Part shown: positions 14,797-25,118 of the stretch, piece by piece | Numbering within the stretch: position 1 is the first letter of the stretch | How the letters are laid out: the number at the start of each line of letters is the position of its first letter | Assembly (NCBI RefSeq): GCF_030409715.1 | Contig: NZ_JAUFQI010000001.1 | Coordinates: forward strand, 1,047,001-1,111,000 | Source: Reinekea marina | GTDB lineage: Bacteria > Pseudomonadota > Gammaproteobacteria > Pseudomonadales > Natronospirillaceae | Reading direction: 5' to 3' | DNA: 64,000 nucleotides | The notes under the pieces: model-generated | What the model saw: only the letters and a program-made list of their open reading frames with translations | The model's database searches: none | What the model was told of the DNA's origin: nothing | Position numbers and translations under genes: made by a program

Positions 14797-17037
14797 ATGT
14801 CCGAACAGAACACTGATCTTTCAGAATCGATTTCTTTAAGTCAATTTACTGAAAAAGCGTACTTAGATTATTCGATGTACGTCATTCTAGATCGCGCCTT
14901 GCCGCATATTGGCGACGGATTAAAGCCCGTTCAGCGGCGTATTGTTTACGCAATGAGCGAGCTTGGCTTAAAAAATACCGCTAAGTATAAAAAGTCGGCT
15001 CGTACCGTCGGCGATGTACTGGGTAAGTATCATCCGCACGGCGACAGCGCCTGCTACGAAGCCATGGTGCTGATGGCTCAGCCGTTTTCTTATCGCTATC
15101 CTTTAGTCGATGGGCAAGGTAACTGGGGTTCACCGGACGATCCAAAATCGTTCGCGGCCATGCGTTATACCGAATCGAGATTGCATAAAAACGCTCAGCT
15201 GTTGTTGTCAGAATTGGGCCAAGGTACCGCCGATTGGGTGCCTAACTTCGATGGCACTATGGACGAGCCGAAGGTCCTTCCCTCTCGCTTACCTCATGTA
15301 CTGCTCAACGGTACTACGGGTATTGCCGTAGGTATGGCCACCGATATTCCGCCTCATAACTTGAAAGAAATTGCAGCCGCCTGTATTCATTTGATCGATA
15401 CGCCAAGTGCAAGTGTTGCAGATATCATGATGCATGTGCGCGGACCCGATTTTCCGACAGGTGCGGAAATGATCAGCCCTCGGGCGGACATTGAAAAAAT
15501 TTATGAAACTGGCCGCGGAACCTTGAAGATGCGCGCCAAATATATCCAAGAAGGTTCCGATATCGTCGTAACCGAGCTGCCACACCAAACGTCGGGCAGC
15601 AAAATTCTTGAGCAGATTGCAGCCCAAATGCAGGCTAAAAAGTTGCCCATGGTGGTTGATCTTCGTGATGAATCCGACCATGAAAACCCAACGCGCTTAG
15701 TGATTGAACCGCGCAGTAACCGGGTTGATGTCGATGCAGTGATGAACCACTTGTTTGCCACCACCGATTTAGAAAAAACCATTCGTGTAAACTTGAACAT
15801 GATTGGTATTGATGGTCGTCCGCAAGTTAAAGCACTAAACACTATCCTATCTGAGTGGCTTGAGTTCCGTACCGATGTCGTCCGTAAGCGCTTGCAATAC
15901 CGATTAGATAAAGTGCTCGCGCGTTTACATATTTTAGATGGCTTGTTGATCGCCTATTTAAACATTGATGAAGTAATCGAGATTATTCGGACTGAAGATA
16001 AGCCCAAAGCCGAGCTAATGAGCCGTTTTGGCTTAAGCGATATTCAGGCTGAATCGATCTTAGAAATTAAACTTCGCCAATTAGCCAAGTTAGAGGAAAT
16101 CAAAATACGCGGTGAGCAAGATGAGCTTTCTGCTGAACGTGAAAAGTTGGAAAAAATCTTAGGCTCTGCCGCTCGAATGCGTACTTTGATCAAGAAAGAA
16201 ATACTAGCCGATGCTGAAGAATACGGTGATGATCGCCGCACAGCATTAGTGAGCCGAGCGGAGTCTGTGGCATTTAGTGAAAATGAAATACTCCCTTCAG
16301 AAGCCGTCACCGTGGTCTTATCACAACGTGGATGGATTCGCAGCGGTAAAGGTCATGAGGTAGATCCGGAAGGTTTAAATTATAAAGCAGGCGATAGTTT
16401 TGCGTTTGCTGCGGCAGGTAAGAGTAACCAACCAACGGTGCTACTTGATTCAATGGGCCGTTCTTACTCATTGCAAACGCACCAGTTACCGTCAGCCCGT
16501 GGTCAAGGAGAGCCTATTACCACTAAGTTAAACCCGCCACCGGGTGCCGAAATGAAAGGGTTGCTTGTTGGAGAGCCCGATCAGCAATTCTTAGTCAGCT
16601 CAGATGCCGGATATGGGTTTATTGCGAAATTAAGTGACATGGTCAGTAAAAATAAAGCCGGTAAGGCGTTGTTAACTTTGCCCAAAGAAGCCCAAGTTTT
16701 GCCTCCTCAACCGATATCGCAAGCATCGACTGATTACCTCGCGGCCGTTACGAATGAAGGTCGGCTTTTGGTCTTCCCGGTTCGAGATTTACCAGAGCTG
16801 GCCAAAGGTAAAGGCAATAAAATTATTAACATCCCCTCTAGCCGAGCCAGTGCTCGTGAAGAGCTTATGGTGGGCGCAAAAGTTGTGGGCGCCAAAGATA
16901 CCTTGTTGGTGTTCTCTGGCAAACGTAAGCTGAAACTCAAAGGCGCAGACCTAGAACACTATCTAGGAGAGCGCGGAAGACGTGGCAATAAGCTACCCCG
17001 TGGCTTCCAAAATGTATCTGGGCTCGATATCGAATAG
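14797..17037 (+). CDS. parC: DNA topoisomerase IV subunit A
   Basis: Cleavage subunit of the decatenating type II topoisomerase. The 746 residues show the breakage-reunion domain with catalytic Tyr124 in [10 protein letters not shown], the quinolone-contact region [15 protein letters not shown] (Ser84 and Glu88, the wild-type residues at these positions), the coiled coil, and a C-terminal beta-pinwheel. Its partner parE is not in this window. A terminator follows 20 bases downstream. Confidence 0.97.
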   Translation: MSEQNTDLSESISLSQFTEKAYLDYSMYVILDRALPHIGDGLKPVQRRIVYAMSELGLKNTAKYKKSARTVGDVLGKYHPHGDSACYEAMVLMAQPFSYRYPLVDGQGNWGSPDDPKSFAAMRYTESRLHKNAQLLLSELGQGTADWVPNFDGTMDEPKVLPSRLPHVLLNGTTGIAVGMATDIPPHNLKEIAAACIHLIDTPSASVADIMMHVRGPDFPTGAEMISPRADIEKIYETGRGTLKMRAKYIQEGSDIVVTELPHQTSGSKILEQIAAQMQAKKLPMVVDLRDESDHENPTRLVIEPRSNRVDVDAVMNHLFATTDLEKTIRVNLNMIGIDGRPQVKALNTILSEWLEFRTDVVRKRLQYRLDKVLARLHILDGLLIAYLNIDEVIEIIRTEDKPKAELMSRFGLSDIQAESILEIKLRQLAKLEEIKIRGEQDELSAEREKLEKILGSAARMRTLIKKEILADAEEYGDDRRTALVSRAESVAFSENEILPSEAVTVVLSQRGWIRSGKGHEVDPEGLNYKAGDSFAFAAAGKSNQPTVLLDSMGRSYSLQTHQLPSARGQGEPITTKLNPPPGAEMKGLLVGEPDQQFLVSSDAGYGFIAKLSDMVSKNKAGKALLTLPKEAQVLPPQPISQASTDYLAAVTNEGRLLVFPVRDLPELAKGKGNKIINIPSSRASAREELMVGAKVVGAKDTLLVFSGKRKLKLKGADLEHYLGERGRRGNKLPRGFQNVSGLDIE

Positions 17038-17057
17038 AGACAACAAGCCTCTACTGC

Positions 17058-17091
17058 AAGCCCCTTCACTGTCATGGTGTGGGGGCTTTTT
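17058..17091 (+). terminator. Terminator after parC
   Basis: AAGCCCC and GGGGCTT arms with a 17-base loop, followed by a T run. Confidence 0.85.
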
Positions 17092-17188
17092 AATGCCCGA
17101 AGCTAAATGTACTAAATAATCCGAACACCTAGAAATATGCTGCTAAACTGAATTGAAACAACAACATTCGAAACGCAAAGGGTGAGCT

Positions 17189-17458
17189 ATGAGCTTTGAA
17201 AGCCAAATTTCTAATTATTACGAAAAGCTAGTCGTGGACGACCTTTCAAAACGGCCCGAACTCGACAGTATTGATGAAAGTGAGTTAATTGACATTGCCT
17301 GTGTCGCTTTAAACCAGTTACCGGCACGTTATTATCGTTACTCAGTCGATATGGCTTTTTATTTAGCCGCCCAAGAAACGCAGGCGATGGAGGATGAGGT
17401 AAGCAAGGCCGTGACTTACGCCTTGTCATTTGTGCAGTCGAATAAAAAAACGCAGTAG
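17189..17458 (+). CDS. ComFB-like small protein, possible cyclic-dinucleotide receptor
   Basis: An 89-residue soluble protein. The core LNQLPARYYRYSVDMAFYL and the helix pattern around it match the late competence protein ComFB family, where a PxRY segment is conserved. In cyanobacteria and some other bacteria such proteins have been reported to bind cyclic dinucleotides; here that is inference only. It is monocistronic between the parC terminator and a convergent binding-protein gene. A short palindrome GCCACAATGTGGC overlaps its stop codon. Confidence 0.72.
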   Translation: MSFESQISNYYEKLVVDDLSKRPELDSIDESELIDIACVALNQLPARYYRYSVDMAFYLAAQETQAMEDEVSKAVTYALSFVQSNKKTQ

Positions 17459-17500
17459 GCCACAATGTGGCACTACTGCAAAGGTCGTACTACTTACAGG

Positions 17501-18757
17501 CTACCTAATAATATATTGGCCATAGCGAATTGCTTTTACTAACTCCTTCGCCGCTTTCTCTGGTGACACAGGATTGCGTGTCAGCTCGCCTATTCGCTCT
17601 AAAAAATACCCTTGAATAGTCCCGGTGGTGGCCATGCCATGCGCAATACTGGGCAGCAAGGTACCTTTTTCACTCGACGATAAAAATTCATTCATGGAAA
17701 ACTTAGAACAATAATCAAATCGAGTAAGAGACATGTCGGTACGCACCGGAATGGAGCCTTTGTTAAGATTGAATGCTTCTTGGAACGGTTCGCCCATAAT
17801 ATTTCTAGCGAGTGCTGTTTGGGCGATTTGATCTTCCGGTTTAGTCTTTTTCAATTTAAACATGGCAAAGCTGTCGATGTTGAACAAAAACATTTCTTGA
17901 GTGCCTGGAACGGGTAAGCAAAAATAATCGTTGTTGGGCTGCTTGTTAGCGTTGGTAAATTCACCTTTTGCCCAATCACCCATGACCTGAAACGCCGCTT
18001 CGCCGGAGATAACACTCTCAGTTGCATCCGTCCATTCCGTTACAGCATTTAGGTTTGCGTATTGAAGAACTTGGTAATAGCGGTCAAACACCTGCGCCAG
18101 TATTTTGCTGTTTTTAGCATTAAAGGTGTGATCGGCAAAAACGTCGCTATAAAACTCAGGACCACCCACGGAAAGTGCTAATGTTTCAAAAAGCGTAGCG
18201 TGTTGCCAGTCTTGATCACCCAATGCAATTACTTGGTAACCGGCTGAGGCAATTTTTTGAGCCGCAGCATCAAACTCTTGCCAATTTGTGGGTGGCGTAA
18301 TGTTGAGTTGGTTTAGTATGCGTGAATTAGCCCAAAGCCAGTTAACTCGATGTACGTTTACCGGAACCGCAACGAAATTGCCTTTGTGTTTCATTACGTT
18401 GGCTACTTCAGTCGGTAATATATTGGCCCAATTTTGCTCGGCGGCTAAATCATTTAAGTTGGCTAAAAAGCCTAATCTAGCCCAACGTTGAATGTCGAGC
18501 CCTTTAATTAAGGCTGCTGTTGGAGGGTCTCCTTTCAGGACTCGAGCTTGTAATTGTTGGTTTGCATTTTCACCGCCACCTCCGGCGACTTCGAAATCTA
18601 GCCATTGGTGGCTACTCTCTGCCATCTGCTCTTTTAAAACTTCTAATGCAGCGGCTTCCCCGCCCGAAGTCCAGTAGTGTAAAACTTCTACTTGCCCAGC
18701 AAAGGATTTTGCTAAAAGAAGGGTAATGAGTAGAGGTACTGCCAAAATTAGACGCAT
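17501..18757 (-). CDS. Solitary glucose-type ABC substrate-binding protein
   Basis: A 418-residue periplasmic protein with a signal peptide (about 1-20). It is a clear paralogue of GtsA at 23641: both share [33 protein letters not shown] and MGDWAKGEF, and nearly the same length. No permease or ATPase lies beside it, so it either feeds the Gts permease or acts in sensing. Divergent from hemC, with 198 bases between. The ligand is inferred to be a hexose, not shown. Confidence 0.85.
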   Translation of the reverse strand: MRLILAVPLLITLLLAKSFAGQVEVLHYWTSGGEAAALEVLKEQMAESSHQWLDFEVAGGGGENANQQLQARVLKGDPPTAALIKGLDIQRWARLGFLANLNDLAAEQNWANILPTEVANVMKHKGNFVAVPVNVHRVNWLWANSRILNQLNITPPTNWQEFDAAAQKIASAGYQVIALGDQDWQHATLFETLALSVGGPEFYSDVFADHTFNAKNSKILAQVFDRYYQVLQYANLNAVTEWTDATESVISGEAAFQVMGDWAKGEFTNANKQPNNDYFCLPVPGTQEMFLFNIDSFAMFKLKKTKPEDQIAQTALARNIMGEPFQEAFNLNKGSIPVRTDMSLTRFDYCSKFSMNEFLSSSEKGTLLPSIAHGMATTGTIQGYFLERIGELTRNPVSPEKAAKELVKAIRYGQYIIR

Positions 18758-18955
18758 ATGCTCTCCTGGCCGAAAGATTTTTGTATTTGTGTAAGTCGGC
18801 TCGTATCGATACTACTCCTAAACTTTGTAACCTTTTGTATCATAAGGTGGTTGTTTCCTTACTTATGTAACGAGCGTGTAACATGGTTCGGTTCTGGTCG
18901 GTCAGGTGGTACAATTGAGCCTATTGAATCGCGAATTTACTTAGAGAGCCTTTTT

Positions 18956-19903
18956 ATGACGCAGCACCTTCGGATCGCCACTCGCAACAGTCCACTTGCC
19001 TTGTGGCAAGCTGAATTTGTAAAAGATCAATTGGCGCACTTTCACCCCAATTTACAAGTAGAGTTAGTTCCGATGACGACCATTGGTGACCAGCGTCTAG
19101 ATGTGACCTTGTCAAAAGTAGGTGGGAAAGGGCTGTTCGTAAAAGAACTTGAAGCCGCCATGTTGGCTAATAAAGCCGACATCGCAGTACATTCAATGAA
19201 AGATGTTCCCATGGTGTTACCAGAGGGCTTTGAGTTAGCGGCAATTTGTGAAAGAGAAAACCCTTTTGACGCTTTCGTGAGTAATACATATCAATCGATT
19301 GATGATTTGCCCCAAGGCGCCATAGTAGGTACATCGAGCATGCGGCGTCAGGCGCAACTGCTCGCGAAACGCCCCGATTTAACGATTAACTTTTTGCGCG
19401 GAAATGTAGGCACGCGGTTAGGTAAGCTCGACGCTGGCGATTACGATGCAATTATCCTCGCGTCAGCTGGATTGTTGCGCTTAGGGTTAAAAGATCGAAT
19501 TGCACACAGTATTGATAGCGAATTCATTTTACCAGCGGTAGGGCAAGGCGCGGTAGGTATAGAAACCCGAGAAGGGGATGAGACAGTAAAAGCACTTTTG
19601 AAACCGTTAAACCATGCACCCACCGAGCTGCGCTTGGTTTGTGAACGCGCAATGAATCGGACTTTAAATGGTAGTTGTGATGTGCCTATTGCCGGCTATA
19701 CCGAATTGAGTGAGCATTCACTTTCCTTGCAAGGGCGCGTCGGCACGGTAGATGGAAAGACACTCTTAGTCGCGAAGTCTAAAGTTGAGCTAATCGGCGA
19801 TGCATCGAACGATTTGGCTGCAGCTGAAACAATGGGGATTGCCGTTGCTCAAGACTTATTTGCTCAGGGTGCGGATAAAATATTAGCGGAACTAGGCAAA
19901 TAA
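18956..19903 (+). CDS. hemC: Hydroxymethylbilane synthase (porphobilinogen deaminase)
   Basis: Polymerises four porphobilinogens into hydroxymethylbilane. The 315 residues start at ATG 18956 ([18 protein letters not shown]) with AGAG upstream; an in-frame extension to 18758 has no family counterpart and is rejected. Key parts are KDVP, the [11 protein letters not shown] arginine loop, and the dipyrromethane-binding Cys241 in [12 protein letters not shown]. It heads hemC-hemD-hemX-hemY. In Pseudomonas hemC lies next to algR, whereas here algR is about 17 kb away. Confidence 0.97.
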   Translation: MTQHLRIATRNSPLALWQAEFVKDQLAHFHPNLQVELVPMTTIGDQRLDVTLSKVGGKGLFVKELEAAMLANKADIAVHSMKDVPMVLPEGFELAAICERENPFDAFVSNTYQSIDDLPQGAIVGTSSMRRQAQLLAKRPDLTINFLRGNVGTRLGKLDAGDYDAIILASAGLLRLGLKDRIAHSIDSEFILPAVGQGAVGIETREGDETVKALLKPLNHAPTELRLVCERAMNRTLNGSCDVPIAGYTELSEHSLSLQGRVGTVDGKTLLVAKSKVELIGDASNDLAAAETMGIAVAQDLFAQGADKILAELGK

Positions 19904-19905
19904 CA

Positions 19906-20646
19906 GTGCAAGTGATTGTACCAAAAGCGAAGTCAGAGTGGGCGCGCTGGCAGGCCGCAATACCAAGGTGGAAAGATTCAATCGTTTGGCATAACCCATG
20001 GCGGTTAGAGCGGTTGCCACACACCGAAGAAATGAAGCAAATTTGGCTGAATATAGATCAATTTAAAGTCGTTGAATGTGTCAGCCCAGAAGCTGCTAAT
20101 GTTTTAGTTGAACAGCTTGATCACTATTGGCCTATGCCGCCAACTGGGGTAAATTGGTTATGCAATGGACCAGGTACCGCACAAGTTTTGGAAGCCTTCG
20201 GATTATCGGTGCGCTACCCTGAATCTGGTTATACCGCAGAAGACGTAATAGCAATAGCCGCGCCTTTAATGTCAGCCCATGATTCTATTTTGGTGGTTAA
20301 AGGCGAGGGTGGCCGAAATGCTTTTAAAGAGTACTTCCAAAGCACCGGGCAAAAATACGTAGAAACACAGGTTTATTCTCGTAGTATAGATAAGCAAATA
20401 TTAAAGGATATTAAAGCAAGTGCTCAAAAGTCCGATGCGATTTGGCTCAGTTCGAGCGCATTAGGAGAGGCAATGCTGAATGATGATTTAAATTACTGGC
20501 GTACCTGGGCGGGTCAATTTTGGGTGTCCTCTGAGCGGCTATTGCACTGGTGTAACGAAAATGGATTAACAAACATTGCTCTGGCGGCCGATGCATCGGT
20601 TAATGGTTTAGCGGCAATGCTGCACAAACAACAAGGTGAGTTATGA
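19906..20646 (+). CDS. hemD: Uroporphyrinogen-III synthase
   Basis: Cyclises hydroxymethylbilane with inversion of ring D. The 246-residue sequence is divergent, as this family usually is, but has the two-domain pattern and the VVKGEGGRN segment. It starts at a GTG three bases after the hemC stop and overlaps hemX by four bases, supporting the assignment by operon position. Confidence 0.85.
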   Translation: MQVIVPKAKSEWARWQAAIPRWKDSIVWHNPWRLERLPHTEEMKQIWLNIDQFKVVECVSPEAANVLVEQLDHYWPMPPTGVNWLCNGPGTAQVLEAFGLSVRYPESGYTAEDVIAIAAPLMSAHDSILVVKGEGGRNAFKEYFQSTGQKYVETQVYSRSIDKQILKDIKASAQKSDAIWLSSSALGEAMLNDDLNYWRTWAGQFWVSSERLLHWCNENGLTNIALAADASVNGLAAMLHKQQGEL

Positions 20647-21797
20647 CGGATCAAACTGATAAAGATAACCAACTCAATAATGAATCAATTGATGAACCGC
20701 AAGCACAGAGTTCTTCTGAGGCAGAACCAGAGCTCGATACTGTTGTAAAAGAAGAACCAAACGTCGGGCAAGAAGATCTTAATCAAATAGATGAAAACGA
20801 TGAGTCTCCACGCACGAAATCTACGAGTCGATTCTTACTGGTCGTTATTGTATTAGTTATCCTATTACTTGGTCTTAGTGGGTTCGGCGGTTGGTGGGTG
20901 TGGCAGCAGTCTCAAACGCAAATAGAAGCTCTGGACGCGCAAAATAAATTACTGGCCGATCAAATAGCCGCTGCGCAAGTGCAAATCACCGAGGTAAGCA
21001 ATCGTCGAGCGTCTTATGCCGATGGCATTTCAAATGAAATTGCAAAAATAGAAGCGTTGGTGGTTCAATCAGCCCAGCGGATGAATCGCCAAGCGGATCA
21101 AACCGAAAACCGTTGGCCATTAGAAGAGGCGCTAACGCTCACTCGGTTAGCGCAAAGACGACTTTTTTTAGATAAAAACGCCGCTGTTTCAATCAGTTTG
21201 CTAAAATCAGCCGATGACATCTTAGCCTCTCTTGATGCCGCCGCGGTGTTACCTCTGCGCGAACAAATTGCAAAAGATATCCTCGCCTTACGTAACGCTC
21301 AATCGATCGACCTCAACGGAACTTACTTTCATTTAGCCGCCATCGCAGATGCTGTTCGCGAACTGACTTGGTTGCCCAAACCAGCATTAGCCGAAAACAT
21401 AGAGCCAGAAGCCAACTTGGTTGAAGGGTTCTGGCAAAGCATCAAGCAGGTGGTGGTGGTTACTCGTATGGATGACATCGTACAAGCTCCGCCCTTACAG
21501 AGCGATTTTGAATTATGGCGTCAACATACTCTTATGGTATTAGCACAAGCTCAACTGGCTCTCTTAGCTCAGAATCAGGCGTTGTATGAAACAGCAATAG
21601 CGCAATCTATTGACCAGCTATCTCAAATGAAAAGCCAGTTTGATTTTACCGCCTACCTTGACCAGTTGACTCAGTTGAAGCGTTATAAGTTAAACCCTAC
21701 CTGGCCCGATATTGGCAACAGCGTCAACCAATTAAACGATTACATACAGCAGCAAAATGAGTCAGAACAAAGCGCTTCCGAGGAGGTTCAATCATGA
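20643..21797 (+). CDS. hemX: HemX-like membrane protein
   Basis: A 384-residue protein with an acidic, disordered cytoplasmic start (about 1-58), one membrane segment (about 62-88, ending GGWWVWQ), a coiled coil, and a large helical periplasmic domain. This matches the proteobacterial HemX family, once called uroporphyrinogen methyltransferase because of gene position, though it has no methyltransferase motif. Overlaps hemD and hemY by four bases each. Its exact role in haem synthesis is not known. Confidence 0.88.
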   Translation: MTDQTDKDNQLNNESIDEPQAQSSSEAEPELDTVVKEEPNVGQEDLNQIDENDESPRTKSTSRFLLVVIVLVILLLGLSGFGGWWVWQQSQTQIEALDAQNKLLADQIAAAQVQITEVSNRRASYADGISNEIAKIEALVVQSAQRMNRQADQTENRWPLEEALTLTRLAQRRLFLDKNAAVSISLLKSADDILASLDAAAVLPLREQIAKDILALRNAQSIDLNGTYFHLAAIADAVRELTWLPKPALAENIEPEANLVEGFWQSIKQVVVVTRMDDIVQAPPLQSDFELWRQHTLMVLAQAQLALLAQNQALYETAIAQSIDQLSQMKSQFDFTAYLDQLTQLKRYKLNPTWPDIGNSVNQLNDYIQQQNESEQSASEEVQS

Positions 21798-22960
21798 TTC
21801 GACTACTCGGTTGGGCGATTGTGTTTATTGCCATCTTATTGATTGGCGGAGTGCTGGCAAAAATGATGTTGGCCGATTCTGGCGTCATGATGATTGCTTG
21901 GAATGGCTGGCTCGTTGAGACGACTTTTTGGGCGGGTGTTGGCTTAATCTTACTGAGTTTTGTCTCTATTCTAATCATTATTCAAATATGGCGAGGAGTA
22001 GCGCCAACAAGGCTGTGGCAGAGATTCCGTCAACATCGTAACCAAAAGGCGGCAAAAAAAGAGACCATTCAAGCCATTAACGCTTGGTTGTCGGGTCAAG
22101 ACGATAAAGCCATTCAATCTTTGCAACGTGTCGCTGACGCGGGCGGCTCCGATAGATTGCCTAGAGCTATGACGCTGGCGCTCGGCTGGCACCAAGGTGA
22201 TTGGCTTGAACGTCAAGCAGAACTGTTGGCCCATGATCCAGAGCTAAAAACATTCGCTCATGCCATCGCGGCTCAACGCCTTTGGTTATTAAATGAACCC
22301 GCCCAATTTATGAACCATGTACAGCAGCATGAAGCGTTGCAACATGTACCTTGGCTTCGTCAACACTATTGGCAGGCTCTATATGAGCAGGGGCATGTTG
22401 AACAGTTACTTGATCAAGCACAGGTTGCGGCCAATATACACCCAGATGAGCGCAATGAATGGGTAGCAAAAGCCGCGATAGCGGCACTTAAGCGTAATTT
22501 TGGCAATGCTGAGAACGGTCGCTCTATACTGAAGAAAATACCGAAGGCGATCAAAGCGCTAGAGTCAGTTGTCGCCGTTGAAATTGCTTACTTAGTCTCC
22601 ATTAAAGAGCACGATCAAGCATTTAAGAAATTACAATCGACACTGAAACAAAACACCAGTGAAGCTTTATTGTCTCTGGTCCATACCATCGTTGTTGAGC
22701 CGACTAAAAAGCTAAACTTGATTGAACAGCACGAACCTGCTCAGCCAAGCGCGCTCTACTGTCGAACAGCTGGGCAGCTTAATTTAGCGTTGCAACTTTG
22801 GGGGCAAGCCCAAAATTGGTTAGAAAAAGGCTGGGCGCATCAAGATTTACAGTGTGGCGTATTATTAGCCGACCTATTTGAACAGCGTAATATGCCTGAC
22901 CAAGCCAACAAATTGTATAAACAATTGGCACTTTCAAAGCCCATTTTAAAGGTAGAATAG
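21794..22960 (+). CDS. hemY: HemY-like tetratricopeptide membrane protein
   Basis: A 388-residue protein with two N-terminal membrane segments (about 4-24 and 42-62) followed by helical tetratricopeptide-like repeats to the end, the layout of proteobacterial HemY. It is unrelated to the protoporphyrinogen oxidase also named HemY. Last of the hem operon; the next gene starts only five bases later. Confidence 0.88.
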   Translation: MIRLLGWAIVFIAILLIGGVLAKMMLADSGVMMIAWNGWLVETTFWAGVGLILLSFVSILIIIQIWRGVAPTRLWQRFRQHRNQKAAKKETIQAINAWLSGQDDKAIQSLQRVADAGGSDRLPRAMTLALGWHQGDWLERQAELLAHDPELKTFAHAIAAQRLWLLNEPAQFMNHVQQHEALQHVPWLRQHYWQALYEQGHVEQLLDQAQVAANIHPDERNEWVAKAAIAALKRNFGNAENGRSILKKIPKAIKALESVVAVEIAYLVSIKEHDQAFKKLQSTLKQNTSEALLSLVHTIVVEPTKKLNLIEQHEPAQPSALYCRTAGQLNLALQLWGQAQNWLEKGWAHQDLQCGVLLADLFEQRNMPDQANKLYKQLALSKPILKVE

Positions 22961-22965
22961 TAGTA

Positions 22966-23448
22966 ATGGCCGAACAACTCACCACCCAGGCAGGGTTAAA
23001 TAAAGCACAGCAATACGCTGAGTTAATTCCTCAATTAAAAGCGTTAACCGAAAGTGAATCGAATACGGTTGCTAACTTAGCCAATATAAGCGCCGCGCTA
23101 AGGCAAACTTTTGGATTCTTTTGGGTTGGTTTTTATTTAGTCGATGGCGATAGCCTGGTTCTAGGGCCTTTTCAAGGGGATATTGCTTGTACTCGAATCG
23201 CCCCTGGTCGAGGGGTTTGCGGTACCGCTTGGCAAACTCATCAAACTCAATGGGTTCCCGATGTAGATGCTTTTCCTGGGCATATCGCCTGCAGTAGCTT
23301 GTCGCGCTCAGAAGTCGTGGTTCCGATTATAAAGAATGGAACCGTTTTAGCCGTTCTCGATGTCGATAGCGAGAAGCTTGATGACTTTGAACAGGCCGAC
23401 GTAGACGGCTTGGAGCAAATTGCCCTCCTAGTTGCGCAATTAATGTAA
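22966..23448 (+). CDS. msrC: Free methionine-(R)-sulfoxide reductase
   Basis: A 160-residue GAF-fold enzyme that reduces free methionine-R-sulfoxide. Three cysteines in the expected places support activity: GDIACTRI, GRGVCGTA and HIACSSLSRSE. It follows hemY after five bases, so it is probably co-transcribed with the hem operon. A perfect inverted repeat, GTAACA-AAGC-TGTTAC, overlaps its stop codon. Confidence 0.93.
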   Translation: MAEQLTTQAGLNKAQQYAELIPQLKALTESESNTVANLANISAALRQTFGFFWVGFYLVDGDSLVLGPFQGDIACTRIAPGRGVCGTAWQTHQTQWVPDVDAFPGHIACSSLSRSEVVVPIIKNGTVLAVLDVDSEKLDDFEQADVDGLEQIALLVAQLM

Positions 23449-23460
23449 CAAAGCTGTTAC
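23445..23460 (+). other. Inverted repeat at the msrC stop, upstream of gtsA
   Basis: GTAACA and TGTTAC arms with a four-base spacer. Further GTTAC/GTAAC words occur just downstream, and TGTAAC words occur near 18859-18883 before the paralogous binding-protein gene. It could be a regulator site for sugar genes or a weak hairpin. Confidence 0.4.
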
Positions 23461-23640
23461 GTTACGTTGCTCTTCGGAACGTTACTTCCTTTGTCGATCA
23501 GACTAAATTAATCCTTGTCATAGACAGCAAGTTTAAAGACCTCGAAAGGGGTCATCGGCGGATCACCTCTGTCCAAGCCTTGCTGTTGCGAAATCAGATG
23601 AAGAGCCTGATTAAAACAAAAACAAACAAAGGATAAGACG

Positions 23641-24888
23641 ATGTTAAAAAAGACACTTTTAGCCGTTGCATTAAGCGGATCAATGATCGCACAAGCAAGC
23701 GCCGGTGAAGTAGAAGTTATGCACTGGTGGACATCTGGTGGTGAAGCTAAGTCTATTGCTGTACTTAAAGGTATGGTTGAAGATGCAGGTCACAGCTGGA
23801 AAGATTTCGCTGTTGCTGGTGGTGGTGGTGAAAATGCCATGACCGTACTTCGTTCTCGTGCGGTTTCTGGTAATGCTCCGGCGTCAGCTCAAATTAAAGG
23901 CTTAGAAATTCAAGAGTGGGGTGATTTAGGTTTCCTTGCAGATTTAACGCCTGTTGCGAAAGCGCAAAACTGGGACAATGTTTTACCATCAGTTGTTTCA
24001 GATGTAATGAAACATGAAGGTAACTACGTTGCCGCGCCTGTAAACGTTCACCGTGTAAACTGGATGTGGGCCAACAAAGAAGTATTTGATAAGAACGGCT
24101 TGAAAGTACCTACCAGCATGAAAGAGTTGTGGCAGGTTTCTGAAGCATTAAAAGCAAAAGGCATTACGCCAATTGCTCACGGTGGTCAGCCTTGGCAAGA
24201 TGCTACAACCTTTGAGAGTGTTGTATTGTCTGTTGGTGGCGCTGAGTTCTTCGCAAAGGCTTTCGTTGAGCACGACATGAAAACGCTAGAAAGCGACACG
24301 ATGAAAACCGCCTTCACTGAATTCAAAAAAGTTAAAAACTACATCGATAAAGGTGCACCAGGCCGAGATTGGAACGTTGCAACGTCTATGGTTATTAAAG
24401 GCGAAGCGGCTATGCAGTTCATGGGCGATTGGGCGAAAGGCGAATTCTCGGCTGCGAACAAGCAACCTGGCGTAGATTACTACTGTGTGCCGTTCCCAGG
24501 AACAGACAACACCTTTACCTTTAACATTGATTCATTAGCGATGTTTAAGCAAAACAACGCCGATAATGAAAAAGCTCAAATGAAAATGGCTGAGTTGGTG
24601 GTTTCTCCTAAGTTCCAAGAAACATTCAACTTAAACAAAGGTTCAATTCCAGTTCGTTTAGACCAAGATATGTCACCATTTGATGCGTGTGCGATTGCAT
24701 CAATGGATACATTCAAATCTACGGCTAAATCTGGCAAGGGCCTAGTTCCTTCAATGGCACATGGTATGTCTACTACCTCTGCAGTTGGCGGCGCTATATC
24801 TGACGTAGTCACTGACTTCTTCAACTCAGACATGAGCTCTGATGAAGCGGTTAAGCGTCTATCTCGTGCCATTCGCGCAAACTTGTAA
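23641..24888 (+). CDS. gtsA: Glucose-type ABC transporter substrate-binding protein
   Basis: A 415-residue periplasmic binding protein with signal peptide cleaved near ASAG (about 22). The mature start EVEVMHWWTSGGEA, the [13 protein letters not shown] segment and [13 protein letters not shown] closely follow Pseudomonas GtsA, the glucose-binding protein. It heads gtsABCD and has a strong AAAGGA ribosome site. A perfect hairpin right after the gene likely keeps this message more abundant than the permease part. Confidence 0.9.
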   Translation: MLKKTLLAVALSGSMIAQASAGEVEVMHWWTSGGEAKSIAVLKGMVEDAGHSWKDFAVAGGGGENAMTVLRSRAVSGNAPASAQIKGLEIQEWGDLGFLADLTPVAKAQNWDNVLPSVVSDVMKHEGNYVAAPVNVHRVNWMWANKEVFDKNGLKVPTSMKELWQVSEALKAKGITPIAHGGQPWQDATTFESVVLSVGGAEFFAKAFVEHDMKTLESDTMKTAFTEFKKVKNYIDKGAPGRDWNVATSMVIKGEAAMQFMGDWAKGEFSAANKQPGVDYYCVPFPGTDNTFTFNIDSLAMFKQNNADNEKAQMKMAELVVSPKFQETFNLNKGSIPVRLDQDMSPFDACAIASMDTFKSTAKSGKGLVPSMAHGMSTTSAVGGAISDVVTDFFNSDMSSDEAVKRLSRAIRANL

Positions 24889-24898
24889 TTCCAATAGT

Positions 24899-24916
24899 TA
24901 GCGACAAACGTCGCTA
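24899..24916 (+). other. First hairpin after gtsA
   Basis: TAGCGAC and GTCGCTA arms around AAAC, beginning eleven bases past the gtsA stop. Together with the next, larger hairpin it forms a tandem stem-loop in the gtsA-gtsB gap. Confidence 0.6.
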
Positions 24917-24921
24917 GCTTC

Positions 24922-24956
24922 GGCAAGCTCAGGGAAATATTTGAGCTGAGCTTGCC
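24922..24956 (+). other. Second hairpin after gtsA
   Basis: Eleven-base perfect arms (24922-24932 and 24946-24956) around a 13-base loop, with no strong T run. Such elements between a binding-protein gene and its permease genes are known, as in malE-malF, to protect the 5' message and reduce downstream expression. Confidence 0.75.
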
Positions 24957-25118
24957 ATTATTCACCCTTTATTAACTATGCTAAATCAGCAGTTTATTGG
25001 AAAACGGCTCAGGAGCAGTGTGCCAGTAAAAAAGCAATGGCTTGGCCTGTTTCCAAAAAGCTGAAATAACGGTAATGTGAAAAGATGATTAAATTAACCT
25101 TTGAAGGGCGGAGTATGT

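Noticed and set aside
18758..18955. In-frame N-terminal extension of hemC by 66 residues
   Set aside because: The extension has no counterpart in HemC proteins and would start right against the divergent gene; ATG 18956 has a ribosome site and the family N-terminus.
23461..23510. Possible HexR-type operator before gtsA
   Set aside because: The GTTAC/GTAAC words do not match the known HexR palindrome, so no named regulator is assigned.
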